NCBI GenBank assembly: GCA_015655365.1
Contig: JAATFE010000356.1
Coordinates: 1-20,082 of the forward strand
Source of the DNA: Terriglobales bacterium
Lineage (GTDB): Bacteria; Acidobacteriota; Terriglobia; Terriglobales; Acidobacteriaceae
DNA: 20,082 nt
Direction: 5' to 3'
Under the pieces are notes generated by a model, which saw only the letters and a list, made by a program, of their open reading frames with translations, ran no database searches and was not told the origin of the DNA. The translations under genes and the position numbers were made by a program. Positions 1-6,343 of the stretch are shown here, in pieces; within the stretch, counting starts at the first letter, position 1, and every line of letters starts with the position of its first letter.

Positions 1-2
1 AT

Positions 3-50
3 GGGTGCCCCATCCTTGGCGCGCATTTGTTTCTTGCGACAAGGGTAGGA
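3..50. repeat. Palindromic REP-like hairpin element beginning with GGGTGCCCC
   Basis: The 9-mer GGGTGCCCC (3-11) runs into an imperfect inverted repeat. Bases 9-22 pair with 36-49 around a 13-nt loop, giving 11 Watson-Crick pairs, one G-U pair and two mismatches. The shape (CCCATCCTTG, short spacer, CAAGGGTAGG) resembles a dispersed palindrome I recall from acidobacterial intergenic regions; that family link is from memory. It sits outside any supported gene, upstream of the LysR regulator. It could instead be the terminator of a gene ending left of the window, although no T-tract follows. Confidence 0.5.
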
Positions 51-133
51 GAGCACAACCTTTCACCAGCCGGTCTTTCGGCTCCATTTCTCTGCCCACG
101 TCAGCCTGAGCCGCTTTTGATCTCTGATCTCTG

Positions 134-154
134 TTCCCTGTTCCCTATTCCCTG
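134..154. repeat. Short tandem repeat, three 7-bp units TTCCCT(G/A)
   Basis: TTCCCTG (134-140), TTCCCTA (141-147) and TTCCCTG (148-154) lie head to tail, 17 bp before the LysR start codon. The array is upstream of the ribosome binding site (GGAG) and in no gene. Such slippage-prone heptamers can vary between strains. I see no protein-binding signature in it. Confidence 0.6.
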
Positions 155-171
155 TCTTTCGGAGCTTTTCC

Positions 172-1095
172 ATGGAACTGAGCCAACTCGAAACCTTTTT
201 GGCGGTCGCGGAGGAGCGCAGCTTCTCCAAGGCCGCCGTGCGCCTCCATCGTACCCAGCCGGCGGTGAGCCAAGTCATCCGCAAGCTGGAGGAGTCGGTG
301 GGCGAAACGCTCTTCGACCGCGCCGCCCGCGACGGCGCCTTGACCGCTCCCGGCGTGCTGTTGCGCGACTACGCCGTGCGCCTGCTGGCCCTGCGCCGCG
401 AGGCCACCAGCGCCCTCGACGAGCTGAAGAGCCTGGAGCGCGGCCGCCTGCAACTGGCAGCCAACGAGTACACCTGCATGTACCTTCTGCCCGCCATCGA
501 CGCCTTCCGGCGCGAGTTTCCCCACGTCAGCGTCACCGTCCACCGCATGTTGGCCTCGCACATTCCAGAAGAACTCAACCTGCGCACCTTCGAGATCGGC
601 GTGGTCTCTTTCCGTCCCGACCCGGTGCAGTTCCGCACCATCGCGGTCTACGCCGACAGCCTGGCCTTCATCGTGAGCCCCAATCACCCGCTGGCCGGCG
701 CGGAGCGGGTCTCCATCAATGAACTGGGCGACCAGGACTTTATCGCCCACAACGTGGCTTCGCCGTTGCGCCGCAAGGTGATCGAGGCCTTCCAGCGCTA
801 TCGAACTCCCTTGAATATGACCATCGAACTGCCTACCATCGAGGCCATCAAGCGCTTTGTGGCCTTGGGCAATGGGGTGGCGCTGGTGCCTCACCTCACC
901 GTGGCCCGCGAGTTGGAAACGGGTGATCTGGTGCGGGTGCCGGTCGACGAGTTGGAAATGCGCCGCGTGCTGCGCCTGGTCCACCGCCGCCAGGCCTCCC
1001 TGTCCTATGCCGCCAAGGCCTTCCTGCACACCGTCCGGACCATGGCGCAGGAGAAAGGACCACCGTTCTATTACCAGGTGGAGCGGGCCGGCTGA
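172..1095 (+). CDS. LysR-family transcriptional regulator
   Basis: This 307-residue protein has the usual length and layout of a LysR-type regulator. The N-terminal winged helix-turn-helix lies at about residues 3-62, with the recognition part at about 18-40 (FSKAAVRLHRTQPAVSQVIR, the classic 'S.AA..L..TQPAVS..I..LE' pattern). A periplasmic-binding-protein-like effector domain covers about 90-295. The start at 172 is supported by GGAG seven bases upstream and by the conserved MELSQLETFLAVAEE opening. The effector cannot be read from sequence. The gene is not divergent from a neighbour, so its target is not obvious; the outer-membrane protein gene downstream, in the same orientation 211 bp away, is one candidate. 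A weak hairpin follows the stop. Confidence 0.93.
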   Translation: MELSQLETFLAVAEERSFSKAAVRLHRTQPAVSQVIRKLEESVGETLFDRAARDGALTAPGVLLRDYAVRLLALRREATSALDELKSLERGRLQLAANEYTCMYLLPAIDAFRREFPHVSVTVHRMLASHIPEELNLRTFEIGVVSFRPDPVQFRTIAVYADSLAFIVSPNHPLAGAERVSINELGDQDFIAHNVASPLRRKVIEAFQRYRTPLNMTIELPTIEAIKRFVALGNGVALVPHLTVARELETGDLVRVPVDELEMRRVLRLVHRRQASLSYAAKAFLHTVRTMAQEKGPPFYYQVERAG

Positions 1096-1125
1096 GGGTG
1101 CCGTCTCCGCGCTATGGAACCCCAG

Positions 1126-1146
1126 GGTGCCCCTTTGCCGGGGACC
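1126..1146 (+). terminator. Weak hairpin downstream of the LysR gene
   Basis: GGT (1126-1128) pairs with ACC (1144-1146) and CCCC (1130-1133) with GGGG (1140-1143), with one bulged G and a 6-nt loop. There is no T-tract, so an intrinsic terminator role is uncertain. The hairpin contains the second copy of the GGGTGCCCC 9-mer (1125-1133) and may simply be a relic of that repeat family. Confidence 0.3.
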
Positions 1147-1306
1147 GCGTCTAACCGCTAAGATCGTTCCAGTGCAATCGCTTCTGTCAAGGACCGTCCC
1201 GGCCATTTACAATGCTGAGAGCGGAGCCCGGTTAGAATCGGAGCACCGGAATTGACAAGCTCGTTGCCAGCCGGACGGTTGTGCAGTCGTGAGGTTCAAG
1301 GACCGA

Positions 1307-1909
1307 ATGAAGAAGATCGCCTTAATTGCATTCCTGCTGGCAGTGTGTGTGGCAGCAGGCCGCGCTCAGGAGAGCCGTCAGGACATCAGCATCAGCGGAA
1401 CGGGGCTGATTGAGCCGTTTATCGCCTCGTCCACCGACGTCCAGGTGCACTCCAACACAGCCTTTGGCGCGTTGCTCAGCTACCGCTTCATGCTTACCCC
1501 CTCGAGCGCCCTCGAGGCCAACTACGGCATGACCTACCAGAATAAGATCCACTACTACACCAACCCCCAAAACATCGAAGTGCTGACCCGCACCCAGGAA
1601 ATTTCTGCCGCCTACGTGCGCACCTTCAATTTCCGCAAGTTCAATCCGTTTCTCGAAGCGGGTCCTGGCGTATTCATCTTCCTGCCCATCCGCAACTCCG
1701 GGACCACTTCCCTGGACGTGAAGCAGCAGACTCAGATCGGCGCTGTCTATGGTGCCGGCGTGGCCTACGAGATCAGCCCCAGCTTCGACATCCGCGCAGA
1801 ATTCCGCGGCAATATAACCAAGGTGCCGACCTTCGGCTACACCCTGTTCAACACCAACAAGTACTACAACATCTACAATCCGGTTCTCGGCGTGGCTTAT
1901 CACTTCTAG
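1307..1909 (+). CDS. Secreted outer-membrane beta-barrel protein
   Basis: This is a 200-residue protein with an N-terminal Sec signal peptide (MKKIALIAFLLAVCVAAGRA, cleavage probably after GRA). A run of alternating hydrophobic/polar, aromatic-rich strands follows, ending in ...NPVLGVAYHF. A C-terminal Phe after a beta strand is the usual signature recognised by the BAM insertion machinery. The size fits an eight-stranded OmpA-like or OprF-like barrel with no peptidoglycan-binding domain. I chose ATG 1307 because a charged KK pair and hydrophobic stretch follow directly and AAGGA lies just upstream. A GTG at 1289 would add six residues. Function beyond an outer-membrane barrel (pore, adhesin or structural protein) cannot be told. 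A strong terminator closes the gene. Confidence 0.8.
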   Translation: MKKIALIAFLLAVCVAAGRAQESRQDISISGTGLIEPFIASSTDVQVHSNTAFGALLSYRFMLTPSSALEANYGMTYQNKIHYYTNPQNIEVLTRTQEISAAYVRTFNFRKFNPFLEAGPGVFIFLPIRNSGTTSLDVKQQTQIGAVYGAGVAYEISPSFDIRAEFRGNITKVPTFGYTLFNTNKYYNIYNPVLGVAYHF

Positions 1910-1927
1910 AATCACAGCGCATTGCGC

Positions 1928-1963
1928 AAAAAAGGGACGGGCTTTGGCCCGTCCCCTTTTTTT
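1928..1963. terminator. Strong bidirectional intrinsic terminator
   Basis: A perfect 9-bp GC-rich stem (GGGACGGGC 1934-1942 with GCCCGTCCC 1947-1955) has a TTTG loop, seven T's after it (1957-1963) and six A's before it (1928-1933). On the plus strand it ends the beta-barrel gene. On the minus strand the A-tract becomes a U-tract, so it can also stop transcripts from pheA, whose stop codon is about 150 bp away. Confidence 0.9.
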
Positions 1964-2009
1964 GATGCTGATCCAATGTTATCCAACAAAACTGAATCAA
2001 AACTGTGGC

Positions 2010-2062
2010 TGTCATCCTGAGCGACCCTGAGCGAAGCGAAGGAGAGTCGAGGGACCTGCTGT
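2010..2062. repeat. Dispersed intergenic repeat of the 'GTCATCCTGAGCGA' type
   Basis: The stretch begins GTCATCCTGAGCGACCCTGA, continues GCGAAGCGAAGGAGAGTCGA and ends GGGACCTGC. This is a recognisable high-copy intergenic sequence that I recall from acidobacterial and other soil-bacterial genomes. It lies between the two convergent genes (beta-barrel and pheA), where such elements usually sit. It contains two imperfect direct copies of CCTGAGCGA. No gene is supported here; a short plus-strand frame across it is a by-product. The family link is from memory. Confidence 0.55.
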
Positions 2063-2110
2063 TGCATTTTTGCTTTACTTGTCCACAGCGCTCAAATGCC
2101 CCGTCCCGCC

Positions 2111-3049
2111 CTACCGCGCTTCCTGGTAGCGTCCCAGTTCCTTCACCATGGCGCAATGCGGGCCGAGCGACTTCACCGACCGCAAACCATCTTCGAGCGA
2201 CTGAATCTGGCAATCTACATAGAATATGTACTCCCAGGGCTTGCCTTGCACCGGCCGGGACTCGATTTTGGTCAGGTTGGTGCCCAGCGCGGAAAGCTCG
2301 CTCAGCGCCGCTACCAGCGATCCCGCGCGATTCTCCAGCGAAAATGCCAGGCTCATCTTGTTGGACTTCGGATCGGGAACCGAATCCTTGCTGCGCCGCA
2401 CCAGGAAGAACCGGGTAAAGTTCTCCGGGTTGTCTTCGATGCCGGCCTCGAGAATCTTCGCGCCGTAGTGGTGCGCCGCGGCCTCGCTGGCAATCGCCGC
2501 CGCATGACGGTCGCGCAGCTCCATCAGTTGCTTTACGCTGCCCGCCGTGTCGTAGAAGGCGAAGGCCTCCATGCGCGGGTGCTCGGCCAGGAACCGCCTG
2601 CACTGCGCCAGCGCCACCGGATGTGAGAAGACCCGGTCGATCTCCCCGGTGTCCACGCCGGAGAGGGCGATCAGGTTGTGGTGGATGCGCAGCAGCGTTT
2701 CCTGCTCCACTTTCACATCGTGGGTCAACAGCAGATCGAAGTGCTCCGAGACCGAGCCGGCAAGGCTGTTCTCGATGGGAATCACCGCGGCCTCTACCGT
2801 TTCGTCGTCCAGCGCCGCAAACACGTCCGCCGAAAGCGAACATGGAACAATCGTTGCATCGGCGACCAGCTTGACCGCCGCTTCGTGGCTGAATGAGCCC
2901 GGTTCTCCCTGAATTGCAATTCTCATGCCTGGCCCTGTTGCTCCTGTTGAATCCTTCGCGGAGGATGCGATCGACGGGTTAAGCGATTGCTTTCTGGCGC
3001 CATACCACAGGGTCATTGGGCTTTTTTGCAGGGGTACATCGGAAGACAT
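2111..3049 (-). CDS. pheA: Prephenate dehydratase with C-terminal ACT domain
   Basis: PheA converts prephenate to phenylpyruvate in phenylalanine synthesis. The conserved protein starts at MRIAIQGEPGSFSHEAA (start codon at 2926, 271 residues, the normal length for a monofunctional enzyme). It carries the catalytic domain with 'VIPIENSLAGSV' and the essential Thr in 'NFTRFF', then an ACT regulatory domain with the Phe-binding 'ESRP' motif (IESRPVQGKPWEYIFYVD). I place the start at 3049 because GAGGAG lies nine bases upstream and the codon is only 5 bp after the prenyltransferase stop. This adds 41 low-complexity residues that the family does not need, so 2926 is a real alternative. There is no fused chorismate mutase. 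Feedback inhibition by Phe through the ACT domain is expected. Confidence 0.93.
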   Translation of the reverse strand: MSSDVPLQKSPMTLWYGARKQSLNPSIASSAKDSTGATGPGMRIAIQGEPGSFSHEAAVKLVADATIVPCSLSADVFAALDDETVEAAVIPIENSLAGSVSEHFDLLLTHDVKVEQETLLRIHHNLIALSGVDTGEIDRVFSHPVALAQCRRFLAEHPRMEAFAFYDTAGSVKQLMELRDRHAAAIASEAAAHHYGAKILEAGIEDNPENFTRFFLVRRSKDSVPDPKSNKMSLAFSLENRAGSLVAALSELSALGTNLTKIESRPVQGKPWEYIFYVDCQIQSLEDGLRSVKSLGPHCAMVKELGRYQEAR

Positions 3050-3054
3050 GGGCT

Positions 3055-3921
3055 TTAGCTCCTCAACCAAAGATCGGTTGCCACAAAGGCAAGAAAGACC
3101 ATGGCAATCACGCCGTTCATGGTGAAAAATGCGGCATTCAGCTTGCGCAGATCGCGCGGCGAAACCAGAGCGTGCTCGTAGGCCAGCAGCAAGCCGACCA
3201 TGGCGATTCCCACCCATCCGGTCAGGCCGAAGTGAAACAGCCAGCCGAAGCAGACCAGCAGCCCCAGCATGGCCAGATGCATGGCCCGCGCCGCTCCAAA
3301 CGCCGCGGGGATGCCGACCGTCTGCGGAAGGCTGCGCAGCCCCACGGCGCGGTCGTGCTCGAAGTCCTGGCAGGCGTAGAGCACATCGAAGCCGCCGACC
3401 CACAGCGTCACTGCCGCAGTCAGCACCAGGATGCGGGCGTCCAGGCTGCCGCGCACCGCAATCCAGGCTGCCGAGGGTGCCAGGCCCAGGGCCAGGCCCA
3501 GCACCAGATGCGACCAGCGCGTGATCCGCTTCATGTAGCTATAGCCCAGCAGCACGATCAGAACCACCGGCGAAAGGTACAGTGTGAGCCGGTTCAGTTG
3601 CGCCGCGGCCAGCACAAACGCCAGCCCGGTCAGCACCGTAAAGCCCAGCACAAACTCCCGCGACAGCAGCCCGGCGGGAATGGCGCGATTCTTGGTGCGC
3701 GGATTGGCTGCGTCCAAATCGGCGTCGGCCCAGCGGTTGAAAGCCATGGCGCAGGAGCGTGCCGCTACCATCGCCACCAGAATCCATGCCACCGTCCGCC
3801 ACCCCGGCAGTCCCTGGGCGGCCAGCAGCACCGCCGTAAAAGCAAATGGAAGCGCAAAGATCGAGTGCTCCCACTTGATCATCTCCAGCGTCGTCCGCGT
3901 CTTTGTCCACAAGTTTGCCAT
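3055..3921 (-). CDS. ubiA: UbiA-family polyprenyltransferase (quinone biosynthesis, MqnP-like)
   Basis: This is an integral membrane aromatic prenyltransferase of 288 residues with about eight or nine hydrophobic helices. Both Mg-diphosphate motifs are visible: NRWADADLD (N62, D66, D70) and a second Asp pair in QDFEHD (D186, D190). The opening 'WEHSIFALPFAF' is typical of the family. It attaches a polyprenyl chain to an aromatic acid. Acidobacteriota make menaquinone, and the sequence resembles the futalosine-pathway enzyme MqnP more than classical 4-hydroxybenzoate octaprenyltransferase, but that is inference. I chose ATG 3921 (GGAG six bases upstream) over ATG 3933, which lacks a ribosome binding site. 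Its stop is followed within 5 bp by pheA, so the two are probably co-translated. Both draw on chorismate-linked metabolism. Confidence 0.88.
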   Translation of the reverse strand: MANLWTKTRTTLEMIKWEHSIFALPFAFTAVLLAAQGLPGWRTVAWILVAMVAARSCAMAFNRWADADLDAANPRTKNRAIPAGLLSREFVLGFTVLTGLAFVLAAAQLNRLTLYLSPVVLIVLLGYSYMKRITRWSHLVLGLALGLAPSAAWIAVRGSLDARILVLTAAVTLWVGGFDVLYACQDFEHDRAVGLRSLPQTVGIPAAFGAARAMHLAMLGLLVCFGWLFHFGLTGWVGIAMVGLLLAYEHALVSPRDLRKLNAAFFTMNGVIAMVFLAFVATDLWLRS

Positions 3922-4282
3922 GTTTGGCTCCATCCATCAGTGTACTTGAGAGGCGAAAAAATGCCTGCGTTACGTACAAATGCAGTGCGGTGCCGGTCAC
4001 ATCGTATCGAACGCGGCCGCCCCTATAATCAACTCGATTGCCGAATCGTCTCTGTCATCGGGCATTTCCCGGCGGCGGATCGGCCAGCCGAAAAGATTTG
4101 AGCGGACTTCGTAAATTGCCATTTTGCTTGCCTATTTCTAACGACGAATGGAGCCCTTGTCGACGCCGCGGGTAAACCGCTCCCCGAAACGTATACAGAG
4201 AAACTTCAGGCTCAGCTAGACGCCATGGAATTAGACAAAACGCCAATTTTGAACTCAACCAAACAAAGGAGCGCAACTCCAG
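3922..4282. other. Divergent intergenic region between ubiA and the NifU-like/GGGtGRT operon
   Basis: The region holds the start signals of two divergent units. A perfect TATAAT hexamer is at 4024-4029 on the plus strand, but no good -35 box is found 16-18 bp upstream. A frame open from 4102 to 4296 reads like protein from about 4147 but has no start codon until 4225 (see findings). AAAGGAG (4265-4271) is the ribosome binding site of the downstream gene, spaced 11 bases from its ATG. No convincing riboswitch fold, RNA gene or repeat was seen. Confidence 0.6.
4024..4029 (+). promoter_or_regulatory. Possible -10 box for the NifU-like/GGGtGRT operon
   Basis: An exact TATAAT lies in GC-rich surroundings about 255 bp before the first gene. 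No recognisable -35 hexamer lies at the right distance (4001-4006 reads ATCGTA). If used, it would give a long 5' leader of roughly 250 nt. The call rests on the hexamer alone. Confidence 0.25.
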
Positions 4283-4972
4283 ATGCATACGCATGAAATT
4301 GAACAGATGTGTGTAGTTGCCAAAGGCCCCAATCACGGCCCGGCACCTATTCCACAAGAAGGCCGTTGGACCAAGGTCAAGGAAGTCTCCGACGTCTCAG
4401 GCTTGACCCACGGTGTGGGTTGGTGCGCACCCCAGCAAGGGGCCTGCAAGCTGACGTTGAACGTCAAGAACGGCATCATCGAGGAAGCGCTGATCGAAAC
4501 CATTGGCTGCTCCGGAATGACCCATTCCGCCGCCATGGCCTCTGAAATCCTCCCCGGCAAAACTATTCTCGAAGCGTTGAACACCGATCTGGTTTGCGAT
4601 GCCATCAACGTGGCCATGCGCGAACTGTTCCTGCAGATCGTCTACGGCCGCACCCAGACGGCATTTTCTGAAGGCGGGCTTCCCATCGGCGCCGGCCTTG
4701 AAGATCTCGGCAAGGGCCTGACCAGCATCACCGGCACCATGTACAGCACCAGCGAAAAGGGTGCGCGCTACCTCCAGTTGGCTGAAGGCTACGTCACCGA
4801 ACTCGCTCTCGATGAGGACAACGAAATCATCGGCTACAAGTTCGTTCGCCTTGGCGTCATGATGGACTCCATCGCCAAGGGAGTGGACGCACAGACCGCG
4901 CTCAACAAGGCAACCGGCACTTACGGCCGCTTTGCCGACGCCGTCAAAACGATCAACCCGCGCAAGGAGTAA
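4283..4972 (+). CDS. NifU/IscU-like iron-sulfur scaffold homologue (partner of GGGtGRT protein)
   Basis: The 229-residue protein has a NifU/IscU-type core at about 41-125. 'CKLTLNVKNGIIEEALIETIGCSGMTHSAAMASEI...GKTILEAL' follows the scaffold pattern 'K..I.V...GII.DA.F.T.GCGSAIASSS...E...GK...EA'. Cysteines are C10, C48, C55, C76 and C105. Only C76 sits at a canonical ligand position. The usual Cys-Gly-Asp is replaced by Gln-Gln-Gly, with C48 and C55 flanking it, and the third canonical Cys region reads 'FSEGGLPIGAGLEDLGKGL' with no Cys. A C-terminal stretch (about 150-229) is absent from IscU. The next gene starts 10 bp on. I recall this variant being encoded beside GGGtGRT proteins in anaerobes. 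A housekeeping Fe-S assembly role is therefore doubtful; the true role is unknown. Confidence 0.82.
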   Translation: MHTHEIEQMCVVAKGPNHGPAPIPQEGRWTKVKEVSDVSGLTHGVGWCAPQQGACKLTLNVKNGIIEEALIETIGCSGMTHSAAMASEILPGKTILEALNTDLVCDAINVAMRELFLQIVYGRTQTAFSEGGLPIGAGLEDLGKGLTSITGTMYSTSEKGARYLQLAEGYVTELALDEDNEIIGYKFVRLGVMMDSIAKGVDAQTALNKATGTYGRFADAVKTINPRKE

Positions 4973-4982
4973 GGAGAAGATT

Positions 4983-5984
4983 ATGGCTTTGTTTGAAGGA
5001 TACGAAAGACGCATCGCGCAGATCACTCCCTTCCTGGCCGCTTCCGGCATCGATTCGCTCGAAAAAGCGGAGAAGATCTGCCTGGACAAGGGTGTCGATG
5101 TTCGCAAGATTGTGAAGTCCATCCAGAACATCTCGTTTGAGAATGCCGGATGGGCCTACCTGATTGGCGCGGCTGTCGCCATCAACAAGAAGCAAACCGT
5201 TGCCGCGGAAATCGCCGAGACTCTCGGCACCGGCTTGCAGGCTTTCTGCATCCCGGGCTCCGTTGCCGACGACCGCAAGGTCGGTATCGGCCATGGCAAC
5301 CTGGCGGCCATGCTGCTGCGCGAAGAAACCGGCTGCTTCGCTTTCTGCGCGGGACACGAATCGTTTGCCGCTGCGGAAGGCGCAATCGGCCTGGCCCGCT
5401 CGGCGAATAACGCCCGCAAGACACCGCTGCGCGTCATTCTCAATGGCCTGGGCAAGGATGCGGCCATGATCATCTCCCGCGTCAACGGATTCACCTATGT
5501 CCAGACCGAGTTTGACTACAAGTCTGGCAAGCTGAAGGTCGTCAAGGAGAAGGCATACTCCAAGGGCGAGCGCGCTGCGGTTCGCTGCTATGGTGCCGAC
5601 GACGTGCGCGAGGGCGTTGCCATCATGCACCTCGAACGGGTCGATGTGGCCATCACCGGCAACTCCACCAACCCGACCCGCTTCCAGCATCCGGTCATGG
5701 GCATCTACAAAAAGGAGCGCCTGCTTGAAGGCAAGAAGTTCTTCTCCGTCGCTTCCGGCGGCGGCACGGGCAGAACGCTTCACCCCGACAACATGGCGGC
5801 GGGTCCTGCTTCTTATGGCATGACCGACACGATGGGACGCATGCACTCGGACGCTCAGTTTGCCGGGTCGTCCTCCGTTCCTGCCCACGTTGAAATGATG
5901 GGCTTGATCGGCATGGGCAACAACCCCATGGTCGGCGCATCGGTTGCGGTCGCGGTTGCGATCGAGCAGGCGATGAAGGCGTAG
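4983..5984 (+). CDS. GGGtGRT family protein, function unknown
   Basis: The 333-residue protein carries the signature GGGTGRT at residues 259-265. The whole C-terminal block is conserved in style: GGGTGRTLHPDNMAAG, YGMTDTMGRMHSDAQFAGSS, then HVEMMGLIGMGNNPMVG. A glycine/histidine-rich middle reads 'GIGHGNLAAMLLREETGCFAFCAGHESFAAAEGAIGLAR' (about 101-139), with C118, C122 and H125 as possible metal or cofactor residues. There is no signal peptide or membrane segment, so it is cytoplasmic. The ATG at 4983 has AAGGAG six bases upstream and lies 10 bp after the NifU-like stop, showing co-expression. The family is named only for its motif; I know of no assigned reaction. The link to Fe-S chemistry rests on the partner gene. 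Confidence 0.88.
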   Translation: MALFEGYERRIAQITPFLAASGIDSLEKAEKICLDKGVDVRKIVKSIQNISFENAGWAYLIGAAVAINKKQTVAAEIAETLGTGLQAFCIPGSVADDRKVGIGHGNLAAMLLREETGCFAFCAGHESFAAAEGAIGLARSANNARKTPLRVILNGLGKDAAMIISRVNGFTYVQTEFDYKSGKLKVVKEKAYSKGERAAVRCYGADDVREGVAIMHLERVDVAITGNSTNPTRFQHPVMGIYKKERLLEGKKFFSVASGGGTGRTLHPDNMAAGPASYGMTDTMGRMHSDAQFAGSSSVPAHVEMMGLIGMGNNPMVGASVAVAVAIEQAMKA

Positions 5985-6028
5985 CACAAGTTGAGGCTGT
6001 TTCCAGCCTTGCTCGAATTCGTAAACCA

Positions 6029-6069
6029 CTGCCGGCGTCCTCGCCCATGCTTGACGAGGATGCCGGCAG
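6029..6069 (+). terminator. Long stem-loop ending the NifU-like/GGGtGRT operon
   Basis: Bases 6029-6045 pair with 6053-6069 around a 7-nt loop: 15 Watson-Crick pairs, one G-U and one mismatch. The stem arms begin CTGCCGGC and end GCCGGCAG. Only a short CTTTA tail follows, so it may act as a weak or factor-assisted terminator or as an mRNA 3'-end stabiliser. It lies 45 bp after the GGGtGRT stop codon. Confidence 0.65.
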
Positions 6070-6295
6070 CTTTAACAAGCGCCGAAATCTTCCTGTCTCG
6101 CCTTACAGAAAATATCGCTCCGTTGCTGCACACTTGTAGATGGGAAGAGAAGCGCGCAGCTTGGTTTGTCAGATGTGTGCGCGCTCCGCAGCCAAGTACC
6201 CTATCCCCTCCTATGTTCTCTTAGCCTCCACCTATAAATCGCTATCTTTATCAATGGCATGGTACTTAGGGACAAGAGAAGGCCGCAAATCCATG

Positions 6296-6323
6296 AAAAA
6301 AAGCGGCCCGCAGGCCGCCTTTT
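6296..6323. terminator. Bidirectional terminator, mainly for the GH2 gene
   Basis: GCGGCC (6303-6308) and GGCCGC (6313-6318) form a stem with a CGCA loop. Seven A's (6296-6302) precede it and CTTTT follows. Read on the minus strand the seven A's become the U-tract, placed 25 bp after the stop codon of the beta-galactosidase gene. Confidence 0.8.
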
Positions 6324-6343
6324 CCGGTTAAAATCGCCCATTT

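Larger units (their letters stand above)
5985..6343. other. Convergent intergenic region with two hairpins and no gene
   Basis: The left part holds a long stem-loop (6029-6069) and the right edge a bidirectional terminator (6296-6323). Between them, 6120-6290 is less GC-rich than the genes, with pyrimidine-rich stretches (e.g. TACCCTATCCCCTCC) and a later GGTACTTAGGGACAAGAG. This looks like degenerate intergenic repeat rather than coding sequence. Short open frames here (78 codons or fewer) have no ribosome binding site and no recognisable protein pattern. Confidence 0.6.

Noticed and set aside
1252..1257. Exact TTGACA upstream of the beta-barrel gene
   Set aside because: No -10-like hexamer lies 15-19 bp downstream, so a promoter call is not supported.
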